Positions 15,786 through 24,534 of a stretch of DNA of 35,384 nt are shown in pieces (positions within the stretch are counted from its first letter, which is position 1; every line of letters starts with the position of its first letter). A program made the translations under genes and the position numbers. The notes beneath the pieces were generated by a model that had not been told where the DNA came from, ran no database searches, and worked only from the letters and a program-made list of their open reading frames with translations. The DNA lies in contig NZ_ML703339.1 of NCBI RefSeq assembly GCF_008638365.1, forward strand, positions 158,159 through 193,542, in the 5' to 3' direction. This DNA comes from Nocardiopsis quinghaiensis. GTDB lineage: Bacteria; Actinomycetota; Actinomycetes; Streptosporangiales; Streptosporangiaceae.

Positions 15786-16961
15786 ATGCGCAAGACCCCC
15801 CTGACCGCCGCCTCCTGCGCGGTCGTCCTCGCCGTGACCGCATGCGGGAGCCCCGGCGAGGCCGCCGGGGGAGGCGAGGACGCGCCCATCAGTGTCGGCA
15901 TCGTCTACTCCGCCACCGGCCCCCTCGCCAGCTACGGCGAACAGTACAAGCAGGGCTTCGAGGCCGGACTCGACCACGCCACCGACGGCACCATGGAGAT
16001 CGGCGGCCGCCCCGTCGAGGTCGAGTACTCGGACGACGCCGGGGACCCGACCAAGGCGATCTCCGCCGCCCGTGACCTCATCGGCACCGGCCACGACATC
16101 ATCGCCGGGTCCACCGCCTCCGGCATCGCCGTCCAGGTCGCCCCGCTCGCCGAGCAGAACGAGGTCCTCTTCGTCTCCGGTCCCGCGGCCACCGACGCCA
16201 TCAGCGGGATCAACGACCACACCTTCCGCTCCGGCCGCCAGACCTACCAGGACATCCTCACCGCGGGCACCTTCATGGACGACCCCGAGGGAGCGGACGT
16301 CCTGGTGTTCGCCCAGCAGAACGCCTTCGGCCAGGACAACGTCTCCGCCGTCGCCGAGGTCCTCGAAGCGGAGGGCGCCAGCGTCGACAGCGTCCTGGCC
16401 CCGCCGGACACCACCGACCTCACCCCCTTCGCCGAGCAGGTCAGCCAGGCCGAGCCCGACCTGGTCTTCGTCGCGTGGGCGGGCGAGACCGCCTCCGCCA
16501 TGTGGCAGGCCCTGGACCAGCAGGGCATCCTCGACTCCACCGAGGTCGTCACCGGACTGGACATCAAGCCGTCCTACCCGGTCTTCGGAGAGGCGGGCGG
16601 AAGCATCTCCTTCCTCTCCCACTACTTCGACGGCGCCTCCGACACCGAGGTCGCCCGGACCATGAGGGAGTCCGTCGAGGCAGAGGGCGGTACCGTCGAC
16701 CTCTTCACCCCCGACGGCTTCACCGCCGCCCAGATGGTCGTGCACGCCGCCACCGCGGGGGACGGCGTCCAGGAGCGCATCGACGCGCTGGAGGGCTGGA
16801 CCTTCGACGGGGTCAAGGGCGAGCTCACCATCCGCGCCGAGGACCACGCCCTCATCCAGCCCATGTACCAGGTCGAACTGGTCGGCGAGGGGGAGGACGC
16901 ACACCCCGAGCTGGTCGCGGAGATCCCCGCCGCGGACGTCGAGCCCGCGGTCGCGGAGTAG
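15786..16961 (+). CDS. livK: Branched-chain amino acid-type ABC transporter substrate-binding lipoprotein
   Basis: The 391-aa protein begins with a lipoprotein signal peptide ending LAVTAC (Cys20), a Gly-rich spacer, then the LivK-type periplasmic-binding fold (PISVGIVYSATGPLASYGEQYKQGFEAG). This is a family I solute receptor, held on the outer face of the membrane by lipid. The ligand cannot be told: the same fold binds Leu/Ile/Val, amides, urea or aromatic acids. The LivK family is about 370-400 aa, so it is complete. The ATG follows a very strong GGAGGAGAG site. It heads a tight five-gene importer operon plus a hydrolase, which makes a non-amino-acid ligand such as an ester or amide plausible. 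Confidence 0.92.
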   Translation: MRKTPLTAASCAVVLAVTACGSPGEAAGGGEDAPISVGIVYSATGPLASYGEQYKQGFEAGLDHATDGTMEIGGRPVEVEYSDDAGDPTKAISAARDLIGTGHDIIAGSTASGIAVQVAPLAEQNEVLFVSGPAATDAISGINDHTFRSGRQTYQDILTAGTFMDDPEGADVLVFAQQNAFGQDNVSAVAEVLEAEGASVDSVLAPPDTTDLTPFAEQVSQAEPDLVFVAWAGETASAMWQALDQQGILDSTEVVTGLDIKPSYPVFGEAGGSISFLSHYFDGASDTEVARTMRESVEAEGGTVDLFTPDGFTAAQMVVHAATAGDGVQERIDALEGWTFDGVKGELTIRAEDHALIQPMYQVELVGEGEDAHPELVAEIPAADVEPAVAE

Positions 16962-16963
16962 GC

Positions 16964-17794
16964 ATGGCCTCCGAAGCCACGGACACCGCCGGGGCCGCGG
17001 GGGCGGCCACCGCCGCCCCCCGCCCGTCCGGCGCGGACGCCCCCGGCGCCGTTCCGGGCCTGGCCCTGGAACACCTGAGCTGGTCGGTCGGCGGCGCCGT
17101 CATCGTGGACGACGTCACCATGCGCGTGGACGAGGGCGAGTTCGTCGCCCTCATCGGCCCCAACGGCGCGGGCAAGACCTCCCTGTTCAACCTGGTCTCC
17201 GGACTGACCAGGCCCACCGGCGGCAGCGTCCGCCTCGCCGGGACCGACGTCACCCGGTACGCGCCCCACCGCCGTGCCCGGCTCGGCATGGGCCGTACCT
17301 TCCAGACCTCCAGCGTCTTCGGCGACCTCACCGTGGGCGCCAACGTCGGCCTGGCCGTCCAGGCCCGCACCGGCGAGTCCCGCCGCTTCTGGCGCCGGGC
17401 CACCCCCGACGGCGGAGCCGAGGCCACCGCCGTCCTGGACCTGGTCCGCCTCGCCCACCGGACGGACGCCCTCGCCGGCGACCTGTCCCACGGCGACAAG
17501 CGCAAGCTCGAACTCGCCCTCCTCCTGGCCCGCCGACCCCGCCTGATCCTCCTGGACGAGCCCATGGCCGGGGTCAGCGCCGGGGAGATCGGAGAGCTCA
17601 CCACCGTCATCCGGGACGTGCACCGCGAACAGGGCTGCACCGTCCTCATGGTCGAACACCACATGGAGGTGCTCCTCGACATGGCCGACCGCCTGGCCGT
17701 GATGCACCACGGCGCACTGCTGGCCCTCACCGACCCGGACTCGGCCATGGCCGACCCCGAGGTGCAGGCCGCCTACCTCGGGGACGGGGCGTGA
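16964..17794 (+). CDS. livG: ABC transporter ATP-binding protein, LivG type
   Basis: The 276-aa ATPase has Walker A GPNGAGKT (65-72), signature LSHGDKRKLELAL, Walker B LILLDEP and the switch histidine in MVEHHM. The LSHGDKR form of the signature is shared by LivG and UrtD-type subunits. It energises import through the LivH/LivM pore. The first ~32 residues are an Ala/Gly/Pro-rich extension not usual in LivG; a later start near the conserved sequence is possible, but the ATG at 16964 is only 2 bp after the livK stop and fits the operon spacing. The 3' end overlaps livF by 4 bp (GTGA). Confidence 0.92.
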   Translation: MASEATDTAGAAGAATAAPRPSGADAPGAVPGLALEHLSWSVGGAVIVDDVTMRVDEGEFVALIGPNGAGKTSLFNLVSGLTRPTGGSVRLAGTDVTRYAPHRRARLGMGRTFQTSSVFGDLTVGANVGLAVQARTGESRRFWRRATPDGGAEATAVLDLVRLAHRTDALAGDLSHGDKRKLELALLLARRPRLILLDEPMAGVSAGEIGELTTVIRDVHREQGCTVLMVEHHMEVLLDMADRLAVMHHGALLALTDPDSAMADPEVQAAYLGDGA

Positions 17795-18549
17795 GCGCCG
17801 GGAGGCCGCTGCTGGACGCGGCCGACCTGCAGGTGTGGATCGAGGGTTCGCACATCCTCCAGGGGGTGTCCCTCTCCGTGCCCGGCCGGGGCGTCACCGC
17901 GCTCCTGGGCCGCAACGGCGTCGGCAAGACCACCACCGTCAAGGCCCTGCTCGGGCTGGTGCCGCGCACCGGCCGGGTGGACTTCGACGGCACGGACATC
18001 ACCGCCCACCCCACCCACACCATCGTCACCAGGGGCATCGGCTACGTGCCCGAGGACCGCGGGGTCTTCTCCGCCCTCACCGTCGCCGAGAACCTGCGCA
18101 TCGCCGAGCGCCGCCCCGGCAGGCACCGCTACGACCTCGTCCACGAGCTGTTCCCCGAGATCGGCGAGCGGGCCGACCAGCCCGCGGGCACCCTGTCCGG
18201 CGGACAGCAGCAGATGCTCGCCATCGGCCGGGCCCTGCTCAACGACAACAGGCTCCTCATCGTGGACGAGCCCACCAAGGGCCTCGCGCCCCGCATCGTC
18301 CGCGAGGTCGCCGACGCCGTCGCCCGCGCCGCGGAGCAGGTGCCGGTCCTGCTCGTGGAGCAGAACCTGTCCCTGGTCCGCCGGGTCGCCGACCGGGCCG
18401 TGGTACTCGACGCGGGACGCGTGGTCCACACCGGGCCCGCCCTGGAACTGCTCGACGACGCCGACCGGGTCCGCGAACTCCTCGGCGTGGCCCGCGCGGC
18501 CGCCGTTCCCTCCGCTCCCCCCGAGACCGAAGGGAGGCGGACCGCGTGA
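17791..18549 (+). CDS. livF: ABC transporter ATP-binding protein, LivF type
   Basis: The 252-aa second ATPase subunit has Walker A GRNGVGKT (40-47), signature LSGGQQQ, Walker B LLIVDEPTKGLAP and the LVEQN switch region, all characteristic of LivF. It pairs with LivG at the cytosolic face of the permease. Translation starts at GTG 17791, overlapping the livG stop by 4 bp, and ends in a 4-bp overlap with livH, so its expression is coupled on both sides. The length is slightly above the usual ~235 aa because of a short charged C-terminal tail. Confidence 0.93.
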   Translation: MSAGRPLLDAADLQVWIEGSHILQGVSLSVPGRGVTALLGRNGVGKTTTVKALLGLVPRTGRVDFDGTDITAHPTHTIVTRGIGYVPEDRGVFSALTVAENLRIAERRPGRHRYDLVHELFPEIGERADQPAGTLSGGQQQMLAIGRALLNDNRLLIVDEPTKGLAPRIVREVADAVARAAEQVPVLLVEQNLSLVRRVADRAVVLDAGRVVHTGPALELLDDADRVRELLGVARAAAVPSAPPETEGRRTA

Positions 18550-19445
18550 GCACCGTCATCCTCCTCGTCATCACCGGGCTCGGCCTGGGGGCCCTCTACT
18601 TCCTCATCGCCTCCGGGCTCTCGCTGATCTTCGGCCTGATGGACGTGCTCAACTTCGCGCACGGCGCCTTCCTGGCCATCGGTGCCTACGGAACCTGGTG
18701 GGCCGCCGAGTACCTGCCCGGAGCGGGACCCGACGGGTTCGGCTTCCTGCTCGCCGTCGCCTTCGGCGTGGCCGCGGGCACCCTGGCCGCCACCCTGGTC
18801 GAACTCTGCGTCATCCGCCCGCTCTACGGCAGGCACCGCGAGCAGATCCTCGCCACGGTCGGCCTGAGCCTGGCCGTCCCCGCGCTCATCCAGGCGGTCT
18901 GGGGCGCCGACCCGCTCACCTTCCCCAAACCCGCGCTGGTGAGCGGCGCCGCCTCCGTCCTCGGCGTGCACATCCCCAAGGACCGCTTCCTGCTCATCCT
19001 GGCCGCCGTCGTCGTGTTCGCGGCCCTGTGGCTGTTCAACTCGCGCACCCGCTACGGGCTCATCGTCCGCGCGGGCGTGCAGAACCGCGCCATGGTCACC
19101 GCCCTCGGCATCGACGTGCGCAGGTCCTTCACGCTGGTGTTCGCCATCGGCGGCGCCGCCGCGGCCCTGGCCGGGGCGCTGGGCGGCCTGTACTTCGGCG
19201 TGGTCACCCCCACCCAGGGGCTGTCCCTGCTGATCTTCGCGTTCATCGTCGTGGTGATCGGCGGGACCACCTCGCTCACCGGCTGCGCGATCGCCTCCGT
19301 CACCGTCGGCCTCATCCAGCAGTTCGCCAACTACTACACCGTCGCCGGCCTCGGCGACATCGCCGTGGTCATCGTCCTGGCCCTCGTACTACTCACCAGG
19401 CAGGGCGGTCTGACCGCGAAGAAGTCCGCGGAGAGGGTGGCATGA
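18546..19445 (+). CDS. livH: Branched-chain amino acid-type ABC permease, LivH type
   Basis: A 299-aa membrane protein with about eight hydrophobic helices. The N-terminal sequence GLGLGALYFLIASGLSLIFGL then MDVLNFAHGAFLAIGAY is the classic LivH signature; near the C-terminus FAFIVVVIGGTTSLTGCAIAS is the conserved coupling-loop region. It forms the import pore with LivM. It starts at GTG 18546 in a 4-bp overlap with livF and ends in a 4-bp overlap with livM. Length is normal. Confidence 0.93.
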   Translation: MSTVILLVITGLGLGALYFLIASGLSLIFGLMDVLNFAHGAFLAIGAYGTWWAAEYLPGAGPDGFGFLLAVAFGVAAGTLAATLVELCVIRPLYGRHREQILATVGLSLAVPALIQAVWGADPLTFPKPALVSGAASVLGVHIPKDRFLLILAAVVVFAALWLFNSRTRYGLIVRAGVQNRAMVTALGIDVRRSFTLVFAIGGAAAALAGALGGLYFGVVTPTQGLSLLIFAFIVVVIGGTTSLTGCAIASVTVGLIQQFANYYTVAGLGDIAVVIVLALVLLTRQGGLTAKKSAERVA

Positions 19446-20581
19446 TGACCGACACCGACGTGGCCGCCCAGGCCCCCGGCGCCAGCACCCCCGGCGGCGG
19501 CACCACGCCGCCGGCCACGGGCGGCGTCCGCGGGCGCCGACGCCCGCCCGCGTGGGCGGGCCCGGCCGCCGTCCTGGCGGTGGCCCTGTCCCTGCCCTTC
19601 TCCACACTGCACGTCCCCGGACTGTTCGAGGGCGCGCTCAACAGCCCGCCCACCCTGCACCTGATCGCGTTCTGCCTGGTCCTCGGCGGACTGGCCACCA
19701 GCTACGACCTGCTCTACGGCCGTGTGGGGCTGCTCTCCTTCGGGCACTCCCTCTACTTCGCCTGCGGCGCCTACACCGCCGCGCTGCTCATGCGGGTGGT
19801 CGAGCTCCCGCTCCTGTGGTCGGCGCTGGTCGCCGTCGTCGGCGGAACCCTGCTGTCCCTGGTCCTCGGCGCCGTCTCACTGCGCGTCAACGGCATAGCC
19901 CTGGCCATGGTCACCCTCGCCTTCGCCCAGGCCGGATCCATCCTCATCTCCCGCGACCCCGGCCGCCTGACCGGTGGTGAGGAGGGGCTGTCCCTCAACA
20001 CCGCCATGGTCCCGGACGCGTTCGTGGGCGTGGCCGACACCGTCAACCTGTACTGGGTGGCCGTCGCCTACGCCGCGGTCTCCGTCGGCGTCGTCTGGTG
20101 GCTGACGACCTCCCCGGTCGGCCGCGTCTGGCAGGGCATCCGCGCCAACGAGCAGCGCGTCGCCGTCCTCGGCGTCAACCCCTACCCCTACAAGCTCACG
20201 GCCTTCACGGTCGGCGGCGGCCTGGCCTCCCTGGGCGGCGTCGTCTACCTGCTGGTCGTCGGCGGCGTCACCCCCACCATCACCACCGCCGAGTTCACCC
20301 TCACCCTGCTGGTCATGGTGGCCCTGGGCGGAGCGGGCACCCGCTGGGGCCCGCTGCTGGGCGCCGCCCTGTACACCTACGCCGACCACCGCCTCCTCCA
20401 GCTGGGCGGCTCCGAGGCCTTCACGGAGCTTCCCGCGTGGATCGCCGCGCCGCTGTCCCAGCCCCTGTTCATCCTCGGCACGCTGTTCGTGCTGATGGTG
20501 TTCTTCTTCCCGGGCGGACTCGTCGCCCTCCCCGGGCGCGTCCGCTCGGCCCTGCGCGACAGGAAGGACGTACGGAAATGA
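19442..20581 (+). CDS. livM: Branched-chain amino acid-type ABC permease, LivM type
   Basis: A 379-aa membrane protein with a ~40-residue Gly/Pro-rich cytosolic N-terminus and roughly nine helices. Family signatures are YDLLYGRVGLLSFGHSLYFACGAY, the NEQRVAVLGVNPYPYKLTAF loop and the LGGAGTRWGPLLGAALYTY region. It completes the translocation pore with LivH. Two ATG codons stand side by side (19442 and 19445); the first overlaps the livH stop. The 3' end overlaps the hydrolase start (ATGA). Confidence 0.93.
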   Translation: MMTDTDVAAQAPGASTPGGGTTPPATGGVRGRRRPPAWAGPAAVLAVALSLPFSTLHVPGLFEGALNSPPTLHLIAFCLVLGGLATSYDLLYGRVGLLSFGHSLYFACGAYTAALLMRVVELPLLWSALVAVVGGTLLSLVLGAVSLRVNGIALAMVTLAFAQAGSILISRDPGRLTGGEEGLSLNTAMVPDAFVGVADTVNLYWVAVAYAAVSVGVVWWLTTSPVGRVWQGIRANEQRVAVLGVNPYPYKLTAFTVGGGLASLGGVVYLLVVGGVTPTITTAEFTLTLLVMVALGGAGTRWGPLLGAALYTYADHRLLQLGGSEAFTELPAWIAAPLSQPLFILGTLFVLMVFFFPGGLVALPGRVRSALRDRKDVRK

Positions 20582-21480
20582 CCGACACCACCTCCTGGAG
20601 CGACGGGGACGAGTACACCGTCCCCGCCTCCGGCGGCCTGGCCGTCACCCGCTGGGGCGGGGGCCCCGGCACCCCGATCCTGGCCGTCCACGGCATCACC
20701 GCCAACGGCCACTCCTTCGCCCGCCTCGCCGCCGAGCTGTCCCGGCTCGGCGGTCCACCGCTGATCGCGCCGGACCTGCGCGGACGCGGACGCAGCGGGC
20801 ACCTGACCGGACCGCACGGCCTGGCCGCCCACGCCGACGACATGGTCGCCGTGCTCGACGACCACGGGATCGACGGCACCGTCCTGGTCGGCCACTCCAT
20901 GGGCGCGTTCGTCGCCTGCCTGGCCGCCGCCCGCCACCCCGGCCGGGTGTCCGGACTGCTGCTGGTCGACGGCGGACACGGACTGCCCGTCCCGCCCGGG
21001 ACCGACATCGGCACCGTCCTCGGCCCCGCCATGGCCCGCCTGCGCATGACCTTCGAGGATCCCGACCACTACCGGGACTTCTGGCGCCGCCACCCCGCCT
21101 TCGAGGGGCGCTGGAACACCTGGGTGGACCACTACGTCCTGCGCGACCTCGCGGGGGAGCCGCCCGCCCTGCGCTCGGCCTGCGACGAGGAGGCCGTGCG
21201 CACGGACGGGGAGCAGGTCCTCGCCGACCCCGACGCGCTCGACGCCGTCCACCGGCTGCCCTGCCCCGCCCGCCTGCTGTGGACGGGGCGCGGCCTCATG
21301 GACGAGAGCCCGGGGCTGTACACGCGCGAACGGCTGGCCGGACTCCCCGAGGACCTGGTCACCGTCGAACTCCCCGACGACAACCACTACAGCCCCCTGT
21401 TCTCCTCAACCGCCGTCCTGGTCGCCCAGCAGGTCCACACCCTTGTCCAGCAGGCCGTGCAGGTGCAGGGCGAGCTGTAG
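20578..21480 (+). CDS. Alpha/beta hydrolase, last gene of the liv operon
   Basis: The 300-aa cytosolic protein shows the alpha/beta hydrolase fold: oxyanion segment AVHGIT (36-41), PDLRGRGRSG (65-74), nucleophile Ser107 in GHSMG, and a terminal His in DDNHYSPLF. There is no signal peptide. The 4-bp overlap with livM shows it belongs to the transporter operon, so I infer it hydrolyses the imported ligand, an ester, lactone or amide. Nothing in the sequence identifies the substrate. The last 25 codons overlap the 3' end of the convergent PucR-type gene. Confidence 0.88.
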   Translation: MTDTTSWSDGDEYTVPASGGLAVTRWGGGPGTPILAVHGITANGHSFARLAAELSRLGGPPLIAPDLRGRGRSGHLTGPHGLAAHADDMVAVLDDHGIDGTVLVGHSMGAFVACLAAARHPGRVSGLLLVDGGHGLPVPPGTDIGTVLGPAMARLRMTFEDPDHYRDFWRRHPAFEGRWNTWVDHYVLRDLAGEPPALRSACDEEAVRTDGEQVLADPDALDAVHRLPCPARLLWTGRGLMDESPGLYTRERLAGLPEDLVTVELPDDNHYSPLFSSTAVLVAQQVHTLVQQAVQVQGEL

Positions 21481-23478
21481 CTCCAGTGCCCGGCCGGGGC
21501 GCTGCCAGTCCGCCCCGATCAGCTGACCGATCCGCTCCAGGCGCTGCGCCACCGTGTTCACGTGGATGTGCAGCTCCTCCTTGGCGCGCGACAGGTTGCC
21601 CCCCGCCGCGAAGTAGGCCCGCAACGTCTCCACCAGGAGCGTGCCCCGCCTGGCGTCGTACTCCAGCAGCGGGCCCAGGGTCGCCGACACGAACCCCGGC
21701 ACGTCCCGGTCCTGGCTCAGCAGCAGTCCCGAGAACCCCAGGTCCTCTGTGGTGGCCACGCCGCCCTCCCGGCCCAGGGCCCGCAGCGTCTGCAGGCACC
21801 GGGCCGCCTCGGCGAACGCGTCCCGGAACGACGACGGGCCGTCCGTCGGCCCGGCCAGCCCCGCCGTCACCGGGCCGTTCGCCGCGGCCGACAGCTCGTC
21901 GGCCACCCGGCGCCCCACCGCCGACGGGTCCGTTCCGGGCAGCGCCAGCACCAGGCGGCCCGACCGGTTCCCGGCCAGTCCCCCGGTGGTCTCGGCGACA
22001 TGGGTCGCCGCCGAGCGCAGCCGTCCCGGGTCAGCGCCCGGCGCCTCCGCGACCACCAGCACGTGCGGGCCGTCCAGGTCCGCGCGCAGCAGCGACGCCC
22101 GCTGCCGCAGCGACGCCGGGTCGCGCGCGGGGACCTCCAGCAGCTCGTCCAGGAGGTCACCGCGCACCCGGAGTTCGGTCTCGCTCACCGAACGGCGGAT
22201 GAGCAGCAGCAGCGCCGTCACCATCGCGGCCCGCTCCAGCACACGCTGGTCGGTCGAGTCCAGCTCCACCCCGCGCAGCACCAGCGTTCCCAGGGGCTCG
22301 GTCCCGGCCGCCGCCGACGCCACCCATGCCCGGCCCGACCGCACGGCACGGCCGCTGGCCAGCGACGAGCGCACCGCCTCGGCCAGGCCGCCGTCGCCGG
22401 AGTCCCACGGCGCGCCGCCCCGGTCCGCCCCCTCCACCACCCCCTGCGGGCCGGCGGTCACCGACTCGTCCGAGGTCGCGTCGTGGATCAGCACCGCGCC
22501 GCCCAGCACCTCGGCCACCGCGGCCGCCACCTCGCGCACCCCGCCGCCGCGCAGCACCAGGTCGGTCAACCGGTCGTGCGCCGCCGCCGAGCGCTCCACC
22601 GAAGCCGTGTGCCGCTGCAGCCGCTCGTTGACGGTGTGCAGCTCGTCCAGGGCGCGCCGCGTGTCGTCGATCAGGTTCGCGCTGTCGATCGCGATGGCCG
22701 CGTGCGCGGCCAGTGACGACAGCAGGGCGACCTCCGAGTGCGCGAAGGGGCGCTCGCGCCGGTTCGCCGCGAACAGCACGCCCACGTCGCGCCCGTTCAT
22801 CTTCAGCGGCACGCCCAGGATGGCCACCAGGCCCTCCTCTCGCACCGCGTGGTCGATGTTCTCCGCGTGCACGAACCTCGGGTCGGCGAAGTAGTTGGCC
22901 GTCACGTACGGCAGCGCCGTGGTGGCCACCAGCCCGCCCAGCCCCCGGCCCGGCGCCAGCCGCAGCCGCTGGAACGACGCCGACACGGACCCCGACGTCA
23001 CCCGCATGTAGGTGCCGCCCGCCTCCGGATCGCTCAGCGTCAGGTACGCGACGTCGGTGCCCAGGAGGTTGCGGGCCCGTTCCACGATCGCCTGCAGCAC
23101 CTGGTCCAGGCTGCGCATCCCCGCCAGGTCGTTGGCCGTCTCGAACAGCGCGCCCAGCTCCGACTCGCGGCGTTGCCGGTCGCGCATCACCGACCGCACC
23201 CGCAGCGCCGTCAGCTTCGAGGCCTCCAGGGCGGCCACCGCCTCCGGGTCCTCACCGCGGGCACGCGCGCGCAGCACCGGCCGTTCGTACTCCACGGCCG
23301 GTGCGTCGCGCAGCAGCAGGTCCAGGAAGAGCGCCTGGCCGTCGGAACCCGCGGGCCCCTCCCCGCCCGGGCCCCCGGGCCCGGAGGCGACGGGGCCGGG
23401 GGTGCCGGGGCCGGAGGTGCCGGGGCCGGGGCCGGGGTCGGGGGTGCCGGAAGTGGTGGTGTTCAGCTCGCGCTCCAT
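21406..23478 (-). CDS. GAF-domain PucR/CdaR-type transcriptional regulator
   Basis: The 690-aa protein has a Pro/Gly/Thr-rich N-terminal tail (8-47), a helical stretch, a GAF sensor domain (about 117-270), a coiled linker, a central CdaR GGDEF-like region, and a C-terminal PucR helix-turn-helix (about 617-654: ETLRAYFAAGGNLSRAKEEL then HIHVNTVAQRLERIG). Such proteins are soluble activators that bind small molecules through GAF. The ATG at 23478 lies 16 bp inside the upstream 3-hydroxybutyrate dehydrogenase gene, so the two form an operon. I infer that it controls that gene and perhaps the divergent depolymerase. The open frame continues far upstream antisense-like through the dehydrogenase gene, but that part is not protein-like. 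Confidence 0.9.
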   Translation of the reverse strand: MERELNTTTSGTPDPGPGPGTSGPGTPGPVASGPGGPGGEGPAGSDGQALFLDLLLRDAPAVEYERPVLRARARGEDPEAVAALEASKLTALRVRSVMRDRQRRESELGALFETANDLAGMRSLDQVLQAIVERARNLLGTDVAYLTLSDPEAGGTYMRVTSGSVSASFQRLRLAPGRGLGGLVATTALPYVTANYFADPRFVHAENIDHAVREEGLVAILGVPLKMNGRDVGVLFAANRRERPFAHSEVALLSSLAAHAAIAIDSANLIDDTRRALDELHTVNERLQRHTASVERSAAAHDRLTDLVLRGGGVREVAAAVAEVLGGAVLIHDATSDESVTAGPQGVVEGADRGGAPWDSGDGGLAEAVRSSLASGRAVRSGRAWVASAAAGTEPLGTLVLRGVELDSTDQRVLERAAMVTALLLLIRRSVSETELRVRGDLLDELLEVPARDPASLRQRASLLRADLDGPHVLVVAEAPGADPGRLRSAATHVAETTGGLAGNRSGRLVLALPGTDPSAVGRRVADELSAAANGPVTAGLAGPTDGPSSFRDAFAEAARCLQTLRALGREGGVATTEDLGFSGLLLSQDRDVPGFVSATLGPLLEYDARRGTLLVETLRAYFAAGGNLSRAKEELHIHVNTVAQRLERIGQLIGADWQRPGRALELQLALHLHGLLDKGVDLLGDQDGG

Positions 23479-24296
23479 GCTCCGTCCACGGGCAGGGAGG
23501 CGCCGTTGACGAACGACGCGTCCCCACCGCACAGGTAGGCGACCAGCTCGGCGACCTCCGAGGGTTCGATCAGCCGCTTGAGCGGGGTCCTGGCCAACAG
23601 GACCTCCGAGATCACGCGCTCCTCCGGGATGCCGTGCGCCGCCGCCTGGGCGGCGATCTGCTTCTCCACCAGCGGGGTGCGCACGTATCCGGGGTTCACA
23701 CAGTTGGAGGTCACCCCGTGTGCGGCGCCCTCCAGGGCGACCACCTTCGAGAAGCCCTCCAGGCCGTGCTTGGCGGTCACGTAGGCCGACTTGTATGCCG
23801 AGGCGCGCAACCCGTGCACCGAGGAGATGTTGACGACGCGGCCCCACCCCTGTTCGTACATGTGGGGCAGGGCGCCGCGTACCACGCGGAACGGCGACTC
23901 GACCATGAGACGAAGGATGAGGGAGAAACGCTCCGGAGGGAAGTCCTGGACGGGTGCGACCGTCTGGACGCCCGCGTTGTTGACCACGATGTCCGCGCCC
24001 CGGGCGGCCTCCTCGGCCGCGTCCAGGTCGGTCAGGTCCAGGCGCACCGCCTCGCCGACGCCCCGTTCGGCCAGCGCGTCCAGGGCCTCCCCGTCGAGGT
24101 CGACCAGCCGGACGTCGGCCCCGGCGTCCGCCAGGCGCAGGGCACAGGCCCTGCCGATGCCGCTGGCCGCCCCGGTCACCAGGGCGGTCCTCCCCGTGAG
24201 GTCGACCCGGGTGGTGTGGACGCCCCCCGCGGTCTCGGGGACGGGGGACTGGGTGGCCTGCCGCGCCGTGCCCGACAGGAACTCGTGCGTCGTCAT
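23463..24296 (-). CDS. 3-hydroxybutyrate dehydrogenase (SDR family)
   Basis: This family oxidises D-3-hydroxybutyrate to acetoacetate with NAD+ in the cytosol. The 277-aa protein has TGAASGIG (41-48) for the cofactor, NNAG (106-109), Ser158/Ser159 in NISSVHG, and the YVTAK catalytic pair (Tyr172, Lys176). SSVHGLRASAYKSAYVTAKHG and the NPGYVRTPLVEKQI segment are typical of BdhA-type enzymes, although other SDR substrates are not excluded. It is ~20 residues longer at the N-terminus than usual; the ATG at 24296 sits 6 nt after a TAGTTT -10, with no ribosome site, consistent with a leaderless transcript. The neighbouring secreted PHB-depolymerase-type enzyme fits this assignment. Confidence 0.88.
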   Translation of the reverse strand: MTTHEFLSGTARQATQSPVPETAGGVHTTRVDLTGRTALVTGAASGIGRACALRLADAGADVRLVDLDGEALDALAERGVGEAVRLDLTDLDAAEEAARGADIVVNNAGVQTVAPVQDFPPERFSLILRLMVESPFRVVRGALPHMYEQGWGRVVNISSVHGLRASAYKSAYVTAKHGLEGFSKVVALEGAAHGVTSNCVNPGYVRTPLVEKQIAAQAAAHGIPEERVISEVLLARTPLKRLIEPSEVAELVAYLCGGDASFVNGASLPVDGAWSAS

Positions 24297-24302
24297 GGCA
24301 GC

Positions 24303-24308
24303 AAACTA
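24303..24308 (-). promoter_or_regulatory. -10 element of a leaderless promoter (3-hydroxybutyrate dehydrogenase)
   Basis: On the minus strand TAGTTT is followed by 6 nt and then the ATG at 24296. No Shine-Dalgarno sequence lies at normal distance. Confidence 0.5.
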
Positions 24309-24333
24309 GGTGCGCCTTCCCCACCGGGGGATA

Positions 24334-24352
24334 GGGGTGGTGGACACACCCC
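24334..24352. promoter_or_regulatory. Inverted repeat in the divergent bdhA-phaZ intergenic region
   Basis: GGGGTG (24334-24339) and CACCCC (24347-24352) form a dyad with a 7-bp spacer, 38-56 bp upstream of the dehydrogenase start. The CCCC-ACC-GGGG sequence at 24320-24330 is a second, shorter dyad. Either could be a regulator site, but both are G/C runs in GC-rich DNA. Confidence 0.3.
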
Positions 24353-24534
24353 GCGTGGGAGACATGTGGTCAGCACCCATGGGTTCCGGCCGGGCTGTGG
24401 GCTTCCCACTGGCGACGGACCCGTGACCGGGGTCTCTCGTACATGTCGTGCGCGTCACAGCGGGGCTAGGCTCCCAGCCACGGTTCACCGAACCCCCGCT
24501 CACCGTTCGGAAATCCCCTCGGAGGTACCCCCCC

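Noticed and set aside
23479..24324. Fusion of the PucR regulator to an upstream frame (972 aa)
   Set aside because: The upstream part is the +1 shadow of the 3-hydroxybutyrate dehydrogenase; the regulator has its own ATG at 23478.
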